Shown in pieces: positions 17,864 to 27,023 of a stretch of DNA of 64,000 bases. The position numbers and the translations under genes were made by a program. The DNA comes from Saccharopolyspora hirsuta (GTDB lineage Bacteria; Actinomycetota; Actinomycetes; Mycobacteriales; Pseudonocardiaceae): assembly GCF_008630535.1 (NCBI RefSeq), contig NZ_VWPH01000009.1, positions 124,001-188,000 on the forward strand, read 5' to 3'. Below the pieces are notes generated by a model, which ran no database searches, had not been told where the DNA came from, and saw nothing but the letters and a program-made list of their open reading frames with translations. Numbering within the stretch: position 1 is the first letter of the stretch; every line of letters starts with the position of its first letter.

Positions 17864-18826
17864 TCAGGGGGCGGCGCGCAGGGATCCGGTCAGCTTGTCG
17901 AGGTCCTCCGGGCTGAGGGCGCCTTCCACGCCCTGGTCCGCGGTGGCCATGAGGACCACCGAGCTCTGCCCGTCGCTGTTGGTCGCGACCACGCTGGTCA
18001 GCGCGGTCGCCGAATCGCACGGTCCCGGCTTGGGCAGCGTCACGCGCGCGGTGACGCGGACCGCGGGGACGTTGCCGGGCAGCTGGATGTGCTCCGGGGC
18101 TCCGGTCTCGACGATCGGCGGGACTCCGTCACGGGTGTGGGCCAGCTGGACGAGCTTCGCCAGCGTCTCGGTGGCGACCGCGGTGTCGTCCGGCCCCTTG
18201 CGGGCGCTCACCCCCGAGGTCGCGCGGTAGCTGCGGGGATCACCCGGGCAGAAGCCGACCTGGTAGTCGGCCACCCCGGTCATGGTCACCGGGTCCTCCG
18301 GCGGGCCGTAGGCCTGGATGTTCTCCGGGTCGGGGTCCAGCTCCCACCCGCTGATCGGCACGTCGTAGAGCGCGGTGCGCTTGGGCACCCGCACCACCTG
18401 CCACCCCGGGACGACCGGGGTCAGGTCCGGGTTGGCCGCGCTCGGCGGCGCGGTCGAGGTGGGGGTGCTCCTGGTGGTGGTCGGGGACTGGGGCGGCGGC
18501 GCCGCCTCCTCGCGGCCGGTGGGGACCAGCAGGACGACGACCGTGGTCACGATGGCGATCACGGCCACCGCGGCGAGCGCGATCGCGGTGATCAGCGGGC
18601 CGCGGTTCTTCTTCGGCGGTGGCGTCGGGAAGCCGCTGACCATGCCCGGGTACTGCGGCTGCTGGTACTGGGCCTGCTGGTACTGGGGCTGCGGCTGGCC
18701 GTACGCGCCGAAGCCCTGGTACTGCTGGGCGTCGGGCTGCTGGTACTGCGCGCCGCCCATCGGCTGACCGGTCAGCGGGTCGTACTGCTGACCGTGGGAA
18801 CCCCAAGGACCACCGGGTGAGGACAT
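17864..18826 (-). CDS. Membrane-anchored protein with Gln/Tyr-rich cytoplasmic tail
   Basis: Of 320 residues, 1-70 are low-complexity Gln/Tyr/Pro/Gly repeats (YQQAQYQQPQYPG). One helix follows at about 78-102 (LITAIALAAVAVIAIVTTVV), then a Thr/Pro/Ser linker, then an extracytoplasmic domain with two cysteines (GFCPGDP, GPCDSA) that could form a disulfide. This layout is common in actinobacteria next to cell-wall genes (DUF8017-like), with no known function. The ATG at 18826 is the only sensible start. Confidence 0.7.
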   Translation of the reverse strand: MSSPGGPWGSHGQQYDPLTGQPMGGAQYQQPDAQQYQGFGAYGQPQPQYQQAQYQQPQYPGMVSGFPTPPPKKNRGPLITAIALAAVAVIAIVTTVVVLLVPTGREEAAPPPQSPTTTRSTPTSTAPPSAANPDLTPVVPGWQVVRVPKRTALYDVPISGWELDPDPENIQAYGPPEDPVTMTGVADYQVGFCPGDPRSYRATSGVSARKGPDDTAVATETLAKLVQLAHTRDGVPPIVETGAPEHIQLPGNVPAVRVTARVTLPKPGPCDSATALTSVVATNSDGQSSVVLMATADQGVEGALSPEDLDKLTGSLRAAP

Positions 18827-18884
18827 GCGGTGATCCTATCCAGCGTCCGGGGGACGATCTGCCCAGGTCGACGCACAACGGGCG

Positions 18885-19565
18885 TCAGTTCGCGCTGGTG
18901 CGCTGGGCGAACTCGGCGAGCGGGGCGGGCACCGCGCGCAGCTCGCGGAGGAACTCCGCCTCGCGCAGCAGCAACCGGCGGACGTTGCGCAGCCGCACCA
19001 GCGGATCGGTCTCGGCCAGCAGGTCCTGCCGGTCCTCCACGGTCAGCACGCAGTCGTCGGCCAGCAGGTAGGACAGCGCCGCGGCATCGGCGTCCGCGCC
19101 GGGGGTTTCGCGGCTCCCGCCGCGCAGGCCGGTGGCGTGGTAGCGCTGGTGCGCCGCGCGGGCGGCGGTGGTCAGGTGCTCGCGGCGGGCCGGGGAGTCG
19201 TCGGCCGGTTCGGTGTCCGGCAGCCACTGGACCTTCGCGACCAGGTACGGCGCGGCGCTGCGGTCGATCTGCAGCAGCCGGAACCGCCGCTCGCCCGCGG
19301 CGCTGACGTCGTAGCGCCCGCCGGGCAGCTGGCGGACCTGGTCCAGCACGGCCGAGCACCCGACGTCGTACATCGAGTCCACGTTGTCCTCGCCGACCTC
19401 CCAGCCCTGCTTGATGGCGACCACGCCGAACCGGCGGTCCGGCACGGCTTCGCCGACGAGGTCCTCGACCAGCTGCCGGTAGCGCGGTTCGAAGACGTGC
19501 AGCGGCAGGTGACCGCCCGGCAGGAGAACCGACCCCAGCGGGAACAACGGCAAGACGTCCAACAC
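18885..19565 (-). CDS. LON substrate-binding-domain protein
   Basis: The 226-residue protein consists of the Lon N-terminal substrate-binding domain only (LPLFPLGSVLLPGGHLPLHV, FEPRYRQLVEDL, GVVAIKQGWEVG). A helical C-terminus follows. There is no AAA+ or protease domain. Such stand-alone proteins are widespread in actinobacteria and may act as adaptors; their role is unknown. The start is GTG at 19565. Confidence 0.85.
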   Translation of the reverse strand: MLDVLPLFPLGSVLLPGGHLPLHVFEPRYRQLVEDLVGEAVPDRRFGVVAIKQGWEVGEDNVDSMYDVGCSAVLDQVRQLPGGRYDVSAAGERRFRLLQIDRSAAPYLVAKVQWLPDTEPADDSPARREHLTTAARAAHQRYHATGLRGGSRETPGADADAAALSYLLADDCVLTVEDRQDLLAETDPLVRLRNVRRLLLREAEFLRELRAVPAPLAEFAQRTSAN

Positions 19566-20133
19566 GCCCCCAACCTACTTGCCGCGTGAAGCACCGGCCT
19601 CGCGAACGCGCCCCGGAGCACCCGCAGCACGAACATCGGAACGCCACGGACCCCGAAAAAGCCCTCCAGAGCGGGGTGGTGCACCACTCTCGCCTACAAC
19701 TGACCGAGCCCTCTGCGCGTGGTGCAGTGTCAGGCAAAACTGACACGACGCACCACCCGCCCAGACCTCGGCGAGACCCCTGGGGGCAAGGCGAGCACCG
19801 AAGGCGCTTCCAGCGGTGACCAGCAACCAGCGCCCCACCCCCGATCGCACGACCGGAGCCACGGTTCAGCCTGCTCAGAACCCGTGACCACTTTCTGGTG
19901 CCACAACCCCAGAAAGCACTCACGACCCATGACCAGCCAAAACAACCCACAACCAAAGCAGAAGCGGCGAGGTGAGCGCACAAGCCGACCACCGCCATCA
20001 CCGGCAGCCGCAAGGCGAGCAGGAGTGGTGAGGGGAAGTTGATGACTGGCCGTCGTCAGGCAAGCGGCGAAGCCGCTTTCGGCGGTGAACAGCGACCGCA
20101 GTGGGCGTCCGGCACCGATCGTTAGGTCGTCGC
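19566..20133. other. 568-bp non-coding stretch with two hairpins
   Basis: No convincing gene is seen on either strand here; the open frames lack ribosome sites and family resemblance. A strong hairpin pairs GTGGTGC (19719-19725) with GCACCAC (19750-19756), and GTGTCAG (19727-19733) with CTGACAC (19740-19746). A degenerate R3 hairpin follows at 19883-19924. The base composition is less GC-biased than the flanking genes, suggesting decayed or regulatory DNA. Confidence 0.6.
19883..19924. repeat. R3 hairpin, degenerate copy
   Basis: CGTGACCACTTTCTGG (19883-19898) faces CCAGAAAGCACTCACG (19909-19924). The CTTTCTGG/CCAGAAAG part pairs perfectly and the outer CGTGA/TCACG pairs, with mismatches between them. 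The loop TGCCACAACC resembles that of the copy at 59191-59236. Confidence 0.65.
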
Positions 20134-20289
20134 ATGCGCCGCAGGCGCATAACCCACCCTCGCAGCTTGCACCGCCGCGGGTTCTCAGCGTTCGCCTGGC
20201 GAGGACGGCCCGGCTGCCGTGTATTGGCATACATAAAGTTGGGCACCCGGAGTCCAGGCGGGCGCTGAGGTTCCGCTACCGGCACCGCC
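20134..20289 (+). repeat. Structured repeat R2, copy A
   Basis: The 156-bp element begins with a hairpin ATGCGCC-GCA-GGCGCAT (20134-20150). A linker containing CCCACCCTCGCAG follows, then a long stem 20185-20199 with 20254-20268 (pairs include G-U). The inner stem is CCCGGCT (20209-20215) with AGTTGGG (20237-20243), and the apical motif is TGTATTGGCATACA. GCACCGCC occurs at both sides of the long stem (20169-20176 and 20282-20289). Copies B (28067-28223) and C (42344-42517, minus strand) keep the stems with different bases. Confidence 0.75.
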
Positions 20290-20315
20290 ACGCAAAACGA
20301 GTTCAAGACAGGGTT

Positions 20316-21020
20316 TCAGCTCGGTGGGCGGAAGACGGCGAAGGGGTCTGTGACCTGGAGGTCCCGGCTGGTGAAGCGGAACAGCGCGGGCGGGCGGCCG
20401 CCAGCGGGTCCGGCGGGGACCGTGCGGCCGGTGGGTTCCAGCGCGCCGCGGCGGGTGAGGACGCGCTGCAGGTTGGTCGCCGCGACCTGGTAGCCGAGCG
20501 CTGCGGAGTAGATGCCGCGCAGTTCGGAGACGGTGAACTCGGCGGGGGCCAGCGCGAAGCCGATGTTGGTGTAGGACAGCTTGGCGCGCAGCCGGTCCCG
20601 GGCGGCCAGCACGATCTGCTCGTGGTCGAAGGCGGTCGGCGGCAGGTCCTCGACCGGGTGCCACCGGGTGTCGGCGGGGACCTCGGGGTCGACGTCGGAG
20701 GGCACCAGGCCGAGGAACGCGGTGGCCACCACGCGGCGGTCGGGCACCCGGTCCGGGGCGCTGAACACCGACAGCTGCTCGACGTGGGACAGCTTGTGCA
20801 CGTCGACCTTCTCCGCGAGCTGGCGGCGGATCGAGGTCTCCACGTCCTCGGTGGTGGCGAGCCGTCCGCCGGGCAGCGACCAGCGGTGCACGTCCGGCTC
20901 CCGGGCACGCTGCCAGAGCATCACCTGTAGGTGGTCGTCGCGCACCTGGAGGACCCCGGCGAGCACTTCGTGACCAGCGTCGCTCTCGTTCGGGTGACCA
21001 GCGGTGTTAGGATGTGGCAC
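20316..21020 (-). CDS. nrtR: NrtR-type Nudix-related regulator of NAD biosynthesis
   Basis: The 234-residue protein has an N-terminal Nudix-like domain (LQVMLWQRAREPDVHRWSLP, GGRLATTEDVETSIRRQLAE). Its Nudix box is degenerate, as expected for a sensor of ADP-ribose-type ligands rather than a hydrolase. A C-terminal winged helix follows (LAPAEFTVSELRGIYSAALG). It is divergent from nadABC, the classical arrangement. The GTG at 21020 has no Shine-Dalgarno. TAGAAT lies 7 nt before it on the minus strand, so a leaderless mRNA is likely. A later GTG is an alternative start. Confidence 0.88.
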   Translation of the reverse strand: MPHPNTAGHPNESDAGHEVLAGVLQVRDDHLQVMLWQRAREPDVHRWSLPGGRLATTEDVETSIRRQLAEKVDVHKLSHVEQLSVFSAPDRVPDRRVVATAFLGLVPSDVDPEVPADTRWHPVEDLPPTAFDHEQIVLAARDRLRAKLSYTNIGFALAPAEFTVSELRGIYSAALGYQVAATNLQRVLTRRGALEPTGRTVPAGPAGGRPPALFRFTSRDLQVTDPFAVFRPPS

Positions 21021-21043
21021 GTTTTCGATTCTAAGGCGAAAAC
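21021..21043. promoter_or_regulatory. Probable NrtR operator
   Basis: GTTTTCG (21021-21027) and CGAAAAC (21037-21043) form an inverted repeat with a 9-nt centre, immediately before the nrtR start and 76 bp before nadA. Its position between nrtR and nadABC makes it the natural NrtR site; the match is by eye, not by a matrix. Confidence 0.65.
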
Positions 21044-21118
21044 CTCGGAGCGGTTGATCCGGGGTGTACAGCGGAGCTTCCCGGCCAGCCGACCGGGGGA
21101 TCCGGCGAGGAGGACGAC

Positions 21119-22135
21119 ATGGCCGCTACTGCCACCTGGGAGCGGACCGACGCCGGTTACACGGGAGTGCAGGCCGACGCCGACTGGGCCCGCGAGATCC
21201 GCGCGCTGGCCGACGAGCGGGACGCGGTGCTGCTGGCGCACAACTACCAGCTGCCCGAGATCCAGGACGTCGCCGACCACACCGGGGACTCGCTGGCGCT
21301 GAGCCGCATCGCGGCCAGCAGCAGCGCGAGCACGATCGTCTTCTGCGGCGTGCACTTCATGGCCGAGACCGCCAAGATCCTCGGCCCGGACAAGACGGTG
21401 CTCATCCCGGACGAGCGCGCGGGCTGCTCGCTGGCCGACTCGATCACCGCCGAGCAGCTGCGCGCCTGGAAGGCCGAGCACCCGGGCGCGGTCGTGGTGT
21501 CCTACGTGAACACCACCGCCGACGTGAAGGCGGAGACCGACATCTGCTGCACCTCGTCCAACGCGGTCGACGTGGTGCGCTCCATCCCGGCCGACCGCGA
21601 GGTGCTGTTCTGCCCGGACCAGTTCCTCGGCGCGCACGTCAAGCGCGAGACCGGCCGGGACAACCTGCACGTCTGGGCCGGGGAGTGCCACGTGCACGCC
21701 GGGATCAACGGCCCGGAGCTGGCCGAGCGGGCGGCGGCGAACCCGGACGCGGACCTGTTCATCCACCCGGAGTGCGGTTGCGCGACCTCGGCGCTGTACC
21801 TGGCGGGGGAGGGCACCGTCGCCGCGGAGCGGGTGAAGATCCTGTCCACCGGCGACATGCTGACCGCGGCGCGCGACACCGGTGCGCGGTCCGTGCTGGT
21901 GGCGACCGAGGTCGGGATGCTGCACCAGCTGCGCAAGGCCGCGCCGGAGATCGACTTCCGCGCGGTCAACGACCGGGCCTCCTGCCGGTACATGAAGATG
22001 ATCACCCCGGCTGCGCTGCTGCGCTGCCTGCGGGAGGGCGCCGACGAGGTGCACGTGCCCAGCGACGTCGCCGACCGCGCGCGGGCCTCGGTCGAGCGGA
22101 TGATCGCCATCGGCAAGCCCGGGGGCGGCGAATGA
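21119..22135 (+). CDS. nadA: Quinolinate synthase A
   Basis: The 338-residue [4Fe-4S] enzyme condenses iminoaspartate with dihydroxyacetone phosphate to quinolinate in de novo NAD synthesis. Cluster and substrate motifs are visible: [15 protein letters not shown], the HPECGCATS run and [12 protein letters not shown]. Length and order match NadA. The ATG at 21119 follows GAGGAGG with a 6-nt gap. It is first of three overlapping genes; its stop overlaps the nadB start (ATGA, 22132-22135). Confidence 0.96.
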   Translation: MAATATWERTDAGYTGVQADADWAREIRALADERDAVLLAHNYQLPEIQDVADHTGDSLALSRIAASSSASTIVFCGVHFMAETAKILGPDKTVLIPDERAGCSLADSITAEQLRAWKAEHPGAVVVSYVNTTADVKAETDICCTSSNAVDVVRSIPADREVLFCPDQFLGAHVKRETGRDNLHVWAGECHVHAGINGPELAERAAANPDADLFIHPECGCATSALYLAGEGTVAAERVKILSTGDMLTAARDTGARSVLVATEVGMLHQLRKAAPEIDFRAVNDRASCRYMKMITPAALLRCLREGADEVHVPSDVADRARASVERMIAIGKPGGGE

Positions 22136-23736
22136 GCTGGGAAGCGGGCGCGGACCTGCTGGTCGTCGGCACCGGCGTCGCGGGCATGACCGCGGCGCTG
22201 CGGGCCCGCGAGCTGGGCCTGCGGGTGCTGGTGGTCAGCAAGGACTCGGTGGACGCGGGCAACACGACCTGGGCGCAGGGCGGCATCGCCGTGGTCCGGC
22301 CCGACGAGCTGGACCCGGGCGACAGCCTGGCCAAGCACGTCGAGGACACGCTGACCGCGGGCGTCGGGCTGTGCTCGCGCCCGGCGGTGCGGGAGATCCT
22401 GGCCGGTGGCGCGGCGGCGATCGCCCGGCTGCGCGGGGCCGGTGCCCGCTTCGACGTCGGAGCCGACGGCGAGCTGGCCCGGACCCGCGAGGGCGGGCAC
22501 AGCGCGTTCCGCGTGATCCACGCGGGCGGCGACGCCACCGGTGCGGAGGTCCAGCGCGCGCTGGCCGACGCGGTGCGCGGCGGCGGGATCCCGGTGCTGG
22601 AGCAGCATTGCGTGGTCGAGCTGCTGCGCGGCGAGGACGGCTCCATCGCGGGCGCGCTCGCGATGGACGCGGAGAGCAGGCCGGGAGTGCTGCGCGCGCC
22701 TGCGGTGCTGCTGGCCACGGGCGGCCTCGGGCAGCTCTACGCGGCCACCACCAACCCCGAAGTGTCCACTGCGGACGGTGTTGCGCTGGCGCTGCGCGCC
22801 GGTGCCACGGTGGCCGACCTGGAGTTCGTGCAGTTCCACCCGACGGTGCTCTACACGCCGGGCGGCCCGCGCGGTCGCCGTCCGCTGATCACCGAGGCCG
22901 TGCGCGGTGAGGGCGCGGTCCTGGTCGACGTGCGCGGTCAGCGCGTCATGGCCGGGGAGCACCCGCTGGAGGACCTCGCGCCGCGCGACGTGGTGTCGGC
23001 GGCGATCAACCGCCGCGCCGCGGAAACCGGTTCGGAGTACGTGTTCCTGGACGCGACCGGCATCGGTGCCGGGTTCGCCGCGCGGTTCCCGACCGTGCAC
23101 GCGGCCTGCCGGGCGGCCGGGATCGACCCGGTGCGCGAACCGATCCCGGTGGCCAGCGCGGCGCACTACTCGTGCGGCGGCGTGATGTCCAGTGTGGACG
23201 GACGCACCTCGGTGACCGGCCTCTACGCGGCGGGCGAGGTCGCCTGCACCGGCCTGCACGGCGCGAACCGGCTGGCGTCCAACAGCCTGCTGGAAGGCCT
23301 CGTCGTCGGGGCGCGCGCCGCCGAGGCGGTGGCCAAGGACCTGTGCTGCGGCCTGCTGAACCGCAAGCCGGTCGGCGAAGTCGTGCCGCCCGCGCTCGCG
23401 GTGGTGGACCGCGAGCTGCTGCAGACCACGATGAGCCGCCACGCGGGCATCGGCCGCTCCGAGGAGGGGCTGGCGGCGGCCACGAAGGCGCTGGACGGCG
23501 CGGCGATCGTGCGCCCGCTCAAGACCCGGGAAGCGGTGGAGGACGCGTCGCTGCTGATGACCGCGCAGGCGCTGCTCGCCGCGGCCCGGCAGCGCGCCGA
23601 ATCCCGCGGCTGCCACCGCCGCACGGACTTCCCGGACACCGACGACCTGCGCTGGCGGCGCAGCACGGTGTTCCGGCTGGACGCCTCGGGTTGGCTCATC
23701 CACACCACGGCCGGGATTGCGAGGACCGCGGCATGA
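22132..23736 (+). CDS. nadB: L-aspartate oxidase
   Basis: The 534-residue FAD enzyme oxidises L-aspartate to iminoaspartate for NadA. The dinucleotide fold [19 protein letters not shown] opens the protein. [20 protein letters not shown] and [20 protein letters not shown] are hallmark segments of the succinate dehydrogenase/NadB family. Start and stop both overlap neighbours by four bases, so nadABC is one transcript. Confidence 0.96.
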   Translation: MSWEAGADLLVVGTGVAGMTAALRARELGLRVLVVSKDSVDAGNTTWAQGGIAVVRPDELDPGDSLAKHVEDTLTAGVGLCSRPAVREILAGGAAAIARLRGAGARFDVGADGELARTREGGHSAFRVIHAGGDATGAEVQRALADAVRGGGIPVLEQHCVVELLRGEDGSIAGALAMDAESRPGVLRAPAVLLATGGLGQLYAATTNPEVSTADGVALALRAGATVADLEFVQFHPTVLYTPGGPRGRRPLITEAVRGEGAVLVDVRGQRVMAGEHPLEDLAPRDVVSAAINRRAAETGSEYVFLDATGIGAGFAARFPTVHAACRAAGIDPVREPIPVASAAHYSCGGVMSSVDGRTSVTGLYAAGEVACTGLHGANRLASNSLLEGLVVGARAAEAVAKDLCCGLLNRKPVGEVVPPALAVVDRELLQTTMSRHAGIGRSEEGLAAATKALDGAAIVRPLKTREAVEDASLLMTAQALLAAARQRAESRGCHRRTDFPDTDDLRWRRSTVFRLDASGWLIHTTAGIARTAA

Positions 23737-24581
23737 CCATCGACATCGACGACGCGCGCCAGGTGGTGCGCACCGCGCTGGCCGAAGACCTGCGCTACGG
23801 CCCGGACGCGACCACCGAGGCCACCGTCCCGGCCGACGCGATCGCCGAAGCGGGCTTCAACACCCGCCGGGCGGGCGTGGTCGCGGGCCTGCCGCTGGTG
23901 CGGCTGGTCCTCGACGAGGTGCTGGGCGCGGACGCCTACGCGGTGCTGTCCGAGCGCGCCGACGGCGACGTGCTGGCCCCGGGCGACTGCGCGCTGCGGG
24001 TGAAGGCCCCGGTCCGCGGCCTGCTCACGGCCGAGCGCACAGCGCTGAACCTGCTGTGCCACCTGTCCGGCATCGCCACCGCGACGGCGGCGTGGGTCGA
24101 GGCGGTGGCGGGCACCGGCTGCCGCATCCGGGACAGCCGCAAGACCCTGCCGGGCCTGCGGGCGCTGCAGAAGTACGCGGTCCGCTGCGGTGGCGGCGTG
24201 AACCACCGGATGGGCCTCGGCGACGCGCTGCTGATCAAGGACAACCACGTGGTGGCGGCGGGCTCGGTGGTGGCCGCGGTCCGCGCCTGCCGCGCGCACG
24301 CCCCGGACCTGCCGATGGAGGTCGAGGTCGGCACGCTCGACGAGCTCGACGCGGTGCTGGCCGAGGACGTCTCCCTGGTCCTGCTGGACAACTTCACCCC
24401 GGACCAGTGCGCGGAGGCGGTCCGCCGAGTCCGCGAGACCTCCCCGAACACGGAGCTGGAGGCCTCCGGAGGCCTCACCCTCGAAGTAGCGGCGGAGTAC
24501 GCGGAAACCGGGGTCCACTACCTGGCGGTCGGCGGCCTCACCCACTCCTCCCCAGCCCTCGACCTCGGCCTGGACATGTGA
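23733..24581 (+). CDS. nadC: Nicotinate-nucleotide pyrophosphorylase (quinolinate phosphoribosyltransferase)
   Basis: The 282-residue enzyme converts quinolinate and PRPP to nicotinate mononucleotide with loss of CO2. Diagnostic segments are TAERTALNLLCHLSGIAT, RDSRKTLPGLRALQKYAVRC, GGVNHRMGLGDALLIKDNH and LDNFTPDQ. It starts at the ATGA overlap with nadB. Its last 64 bases overlap, antisense, the tail of a Uma2-like ORF. Confidence 0.96.
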   Translation: MTIDIDDARQVVRTALAEDLRYGPDATTEATVPADAIAEAGFNTRRAGVVAGLPLVRLVLDEVLGADAYAVLSERADGDVLAPGDCALRVKAPVRGLLTAERTALNLLCHLSGIATATAAWVEAVAGTGCRIRDSRKTLPGLRALQKYAVRCGGGVNHRMGLGDALLIKDNHVVAAGSVVAAVRACRAHAPDLPMEVEVGTLDELDAVLAEDVSLVLLDNFTPDQCAEAVRRVRETSPNTELEASGGLTLEVAAEYAETGVHYLAVGGLTHSSPALDLGLDM

Positions 24582-25177
24582 TCACTCGGTGGTGAATCCG
24601 CATCCCACCGCGTGCCGGGGCCGCGGTGGGTGCGGTGCCCCTGGTTGCGGTCCGAGTGGCGGCCGAAGTCGTCTGGATCCAGGGCATCTTCGGCGTAGCG
24701 CTTCGTCGCGGGGTCCAAGCGGTAGCGGAATGTCATCGGCTGGCGGTCGCCCTCGACCCGCCAGAAGCGTTCGATGCCCGCGGCGGCGTACTCGGCAGGT
24801 TTGTCGATCCGGTCGGCAGTGGCCGAGCACGCGGACACGACCTCGACCACCAGTCGGCAGTGCGCTGGGCGCAGGACCGCGTCGTCCGGCAGGCCGAGGT
24901 CGTGCGCGACGATGTCGGGTTTGCGGATCAGGAGCGGTTCGTCGCGCAGCCTGAGGTCCGCGCTGGTGGTGATCGCGAGCGCGGACCCGCAGATCCGCTC
25001 CAGCTCGTTCGCGAGGTGTCGGACGGTGTTCTGGTGCCGACGGGTCGGGCCCGGGTGCACGAGTACGGCGCCGTCGATTACTTCGAGGTACTTGCACGTC
25101 TCGTCGGGGAGCGCTTCGTAGGTGGCCGCATCCATCCCTGCGGGCGGCAGGAACAGCCAGTCGGGCAAGGAAGTCAT
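24518..25177 (-). CDS. Uma2-family (DUF820) restriction-endonuclease-fold protein with aberrant tail
   Basis: The 219-residue protein keeps the PD-(D/E)xK-like core of the Uma2 family (KYLEVIDGAVLVHPGPTRRH, RKPDIVAHDL, RLVVEVVSACS). From about residue 160 the sequence turns into a charged run (DRNQGHRTHRGPGTRWDADS) that is not family-like, and it reads 64 bp antisense into nadC. A frameshift or loss of the normal C-terminus is likely. No family-like continuation was seen in the other two frames. The start at 25177 lacks a good ribosome site. Function is unknown; such genes are often abundant and mobile. Confidence 0.6.
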   Translation of the reverse strand: MTSLPDWLFLPPAGMDAATYEALPDETCKYLEVIDGAVLVHPGPTRRHQNTVRHLANELERICGSALAITTSADLRLRDEPLLIRKPDIVAHDLGLPDDAVLRPAHCRLVVEVVSACSATADRIDKPAEYAAAGIERFWRVEGDRQPMTFRYRLDPATKRYAEDALDPDDFGRHSDRNQGHRTHRGPGTRWDADSPPSDHMSRPRSRAGEEWVRPPTAR

Positions 25178-25280
25178 CAGGGGAACACCGAGGTCCGGGG
25201 TGGGTTGTGCGCTCGTGGTGCGGTGGGAGATTACTGTGCGTGGTGGACAGGTGTCTTTCGCTGGATCGGGGGGAAGCTTG

Positions 25281-26201
25281 GTGAGCAGCGCGGAGCCGGA
25301 CCGGGTTGTGCCGTCGCCGTTGTTGGGTGGGATCTACCGGGCTCGGCGGCCCAGCGGGCCGGTCGTCGGGGTGGTTGTGGTCGTGGTGTGCCTGCTGGTG
25401 GGGCAGACCGCTGCCGCGCTGGTGCTATTCCCGCTGCTCGGGGCTTCGGCGGCGGCTGCGGTCGGCGGGACCATGACGTTGGTCGACCAGCTCGCGATGC
25501 TGCTCAGCTTCCTCGGCGTCGTCGGGATGCTCGCGTTGTGGGTCCGGCTCAAGGAGCGGCGGCCGTTCGGCAGCGTCGGGTTCTTCCCCGCTTCGCGGGT
25601 CGGTGTGCACCTGGGGATCGGCGCGGCCATCGCGGTGGTGCTGCTGGGCCTGCCGGTCGGCGTGAACCTCCTCAGTGGACAGTTCGACGTCGGGGCGGTG
25701 CACGTCGCGCAGATCGGCGGGGCGTTCGTCGCGCTCGTCGGGTTCGCCGTGCAGGCCAGCACCGAGGAGATCATCACCCGCGGCTACCTGATGCAGGTGA
25801 CCTACCGGAAGTGGGGCCTGACCGCCGCCGTCGGCCTGCAGGCCGTGGTCTTCTCCCTGCTGCACGGCGCCAACCCGAACGTGACGGTGGTGGCCCTGGT
25901 CAACATCCTGCTCATCGCGCTGCTGCTGGCGTTCTGGGCGCTGGCCGAAGGCGGGCTCTGGGGTGTGTGCGCGTTCCACGCGGTGTGGAACTGGTGCCAG
26001 GGCAACGTCTACGGCATCGAGGTCTCCGGGATGGACATCAGCACGACGATGCTGACCACGGCGGGGACCCCGGGCAGCGCCCCGCTCCTCACCGGCGGCG
26101 CCTTCGGCGTGGAAGGCAGCCTGCTCACCACTGCCGTCCTCGCCATCGGCACGGCCCTCGCCTACCTCGCCCACCGCCGCGCCCGATCAGCAGCGAGGTG
26201 A
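25281..26201 (+). CDS. CPBP/CAAX-type intramembrane protease
   Basis: The 306-residue membrane protein has about eight helices and the three Abi/CPBP motifs: EE..R in ASTEEIITRGYLMQ, the LLHGANPN histidine, and FHAVWNW. These form the predicted metal-dependent active site in the membrane. In bacteria such proteins act in peptide maturation, signalling or bacteriocin immunity; no partner is adjacent here. The GTG at 25281 follows GGGGGGAAG. It is convergent with the next gene at 6 bp. Confidence 0.88.
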   Translation: MSSAEPDRVVPSPLLGGIYRARRPSGPVVGVVVVVVCLLVGQTAAALVLFPLLGASAAAAVGGTMTLVDQLAMLLSFLGVVGMLALWVRLKERRPFGSVGFFPASRVGVHLGIGAAIAVVLLGLPVGVNLLSGQFDVGAVHVAQIGGAFVALVGFAVQASTEEIITRGYLMQVTYRKWGLTAAVGLQAVVFSLLHGANPNVTVVALVNILLIALLLAFWALAEGGLWGVCAFHAVWNWCQGNVYGIEVSGMDISTTMLTTAGTPGSAPLLTGGAFGVEGSLLTTAVLAIGTALAYLAHRRARSAAR

Positions 26202-26207
26202 AAGGCG

Positions 26208-27023
26208 TCAGGGCTTGCGTCCCAGCCCTGCCAGCGTGGTGGTGTCGCGCTGCGCGAGCTCCGAGGCCTCGGCGCGCCACTGGCCGGACCGGACCACCCC
26301 CGGGTCCACCAGCTCCAGGCCGGTGAAGTAACCGGCGATCTCCTCCGGCGTGCGGTGGTTGTACGGGATCGCGCCGGACTCCGCGTAGCGCCGGGCCGCG
26401 TCCACCGCCACGGGGTCGCTGTCGTCGACGTCGAACAGCGCCAGGTAGGAACCCGACGGCAGCGCCGCGAGCAACGTGTCCACGATGGACCGTGCGCGGG
26501 AGTACTCGGGGATCAGGCCCATGATCCCGAACAGGATCAGGGCCACCGGGCGGTCGAGGTCCAGCGCTTCGCGGGCGCCTTCGACGATCGCCTCGGGCTC
26601 GCGGACGTCGGCGTGGATGTACCGGGTGGCCCCCTCCGGCGTGCTCGTCAGCAGCGCGCGGGCGTGGGCCAGCACGAGCGGATCGTTGTCGACGTAGACG
26701 ATCCGGCTCTCCGGGGCCGCCTGCTGCGCGATCTCGTGGGTGTTCTCCGCGGTCGGCAGGCCGGTGCCGACGTCCAGGAACTGCCGCACCCCGCACTCGG
26801 TGACCAGGTGCCGGACCATCCGCCCCAGGCAGCCCCGGCTGGCCTGCGCCGCCGCCCGCATCCCCGGGAACACCTGCAGGAACTCCTCGCCAGCGGCGCG
26901 GTCGACCGCGTAGTGGTCCTTGCCGCCGAGCCAGAAGTTCCAGACGCGGGCCGCGTGCGGCACGGTCGTGTCCATCTCGTCGGAGACGGACCCCCGTATC
27001 TGGACGTCCTCGGAATCGGGCAT
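26208..27023 (-). CDS. SAM-dependent methyltransferase, PF04672 (DUF574) type
   Basis: The 271-residue protein shows the features of the actinobacterial S-adenosylmethionine methyltransferase family: ARVWNFWLGGKDHYAVDRAA near residue 25, the SAM-binding QFLDVGTGLPTAENTHEIAQ, and VYVDNDPLVLAHARALL. Members are very numerous in Streptomyces and relatives and their substrates are mostly unknown. The start at 27023 keeps the family N-terminus. Confidence 0.88.
   Translation of the reverse strand: MPDSEDVQIRGSVSDEMDTTVPHAARVWNFWLGGKDHYAVDRAAGEEFLQVFPGMRAAAQASRGCLGRMVRHLVTECGVRQFLDVGTGLPTAENTHEIAQQAAPESRIVYVDNDPLVLAHARALLTSTPEGATRYIHADVREPEAIVEGAREALDLDRPVALILFGIMGLIPEYSRARSIVDTLLAALPSGSYLALFDVDDSDPVAVDAARRYAESGAIPYNHRTPEEIAGYFTGLELVDPGVVRSGQWRAEASELAQRDTTTLAGLGRKP

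Noticed and set aside
20134..20289. Integron attC site or tRNA-like structure for R2
   Set aside because: It has no core-site sequences of attC, no cloverleaf or CCA-type acceptor, and no integrase nearby.
20316..21020. Ordinary Nudix hydrolase
   Set aside because: The Nudix box is degenerate, a winged helix follows, and the gene is divergent from nadABC, which together indicate NrtR.
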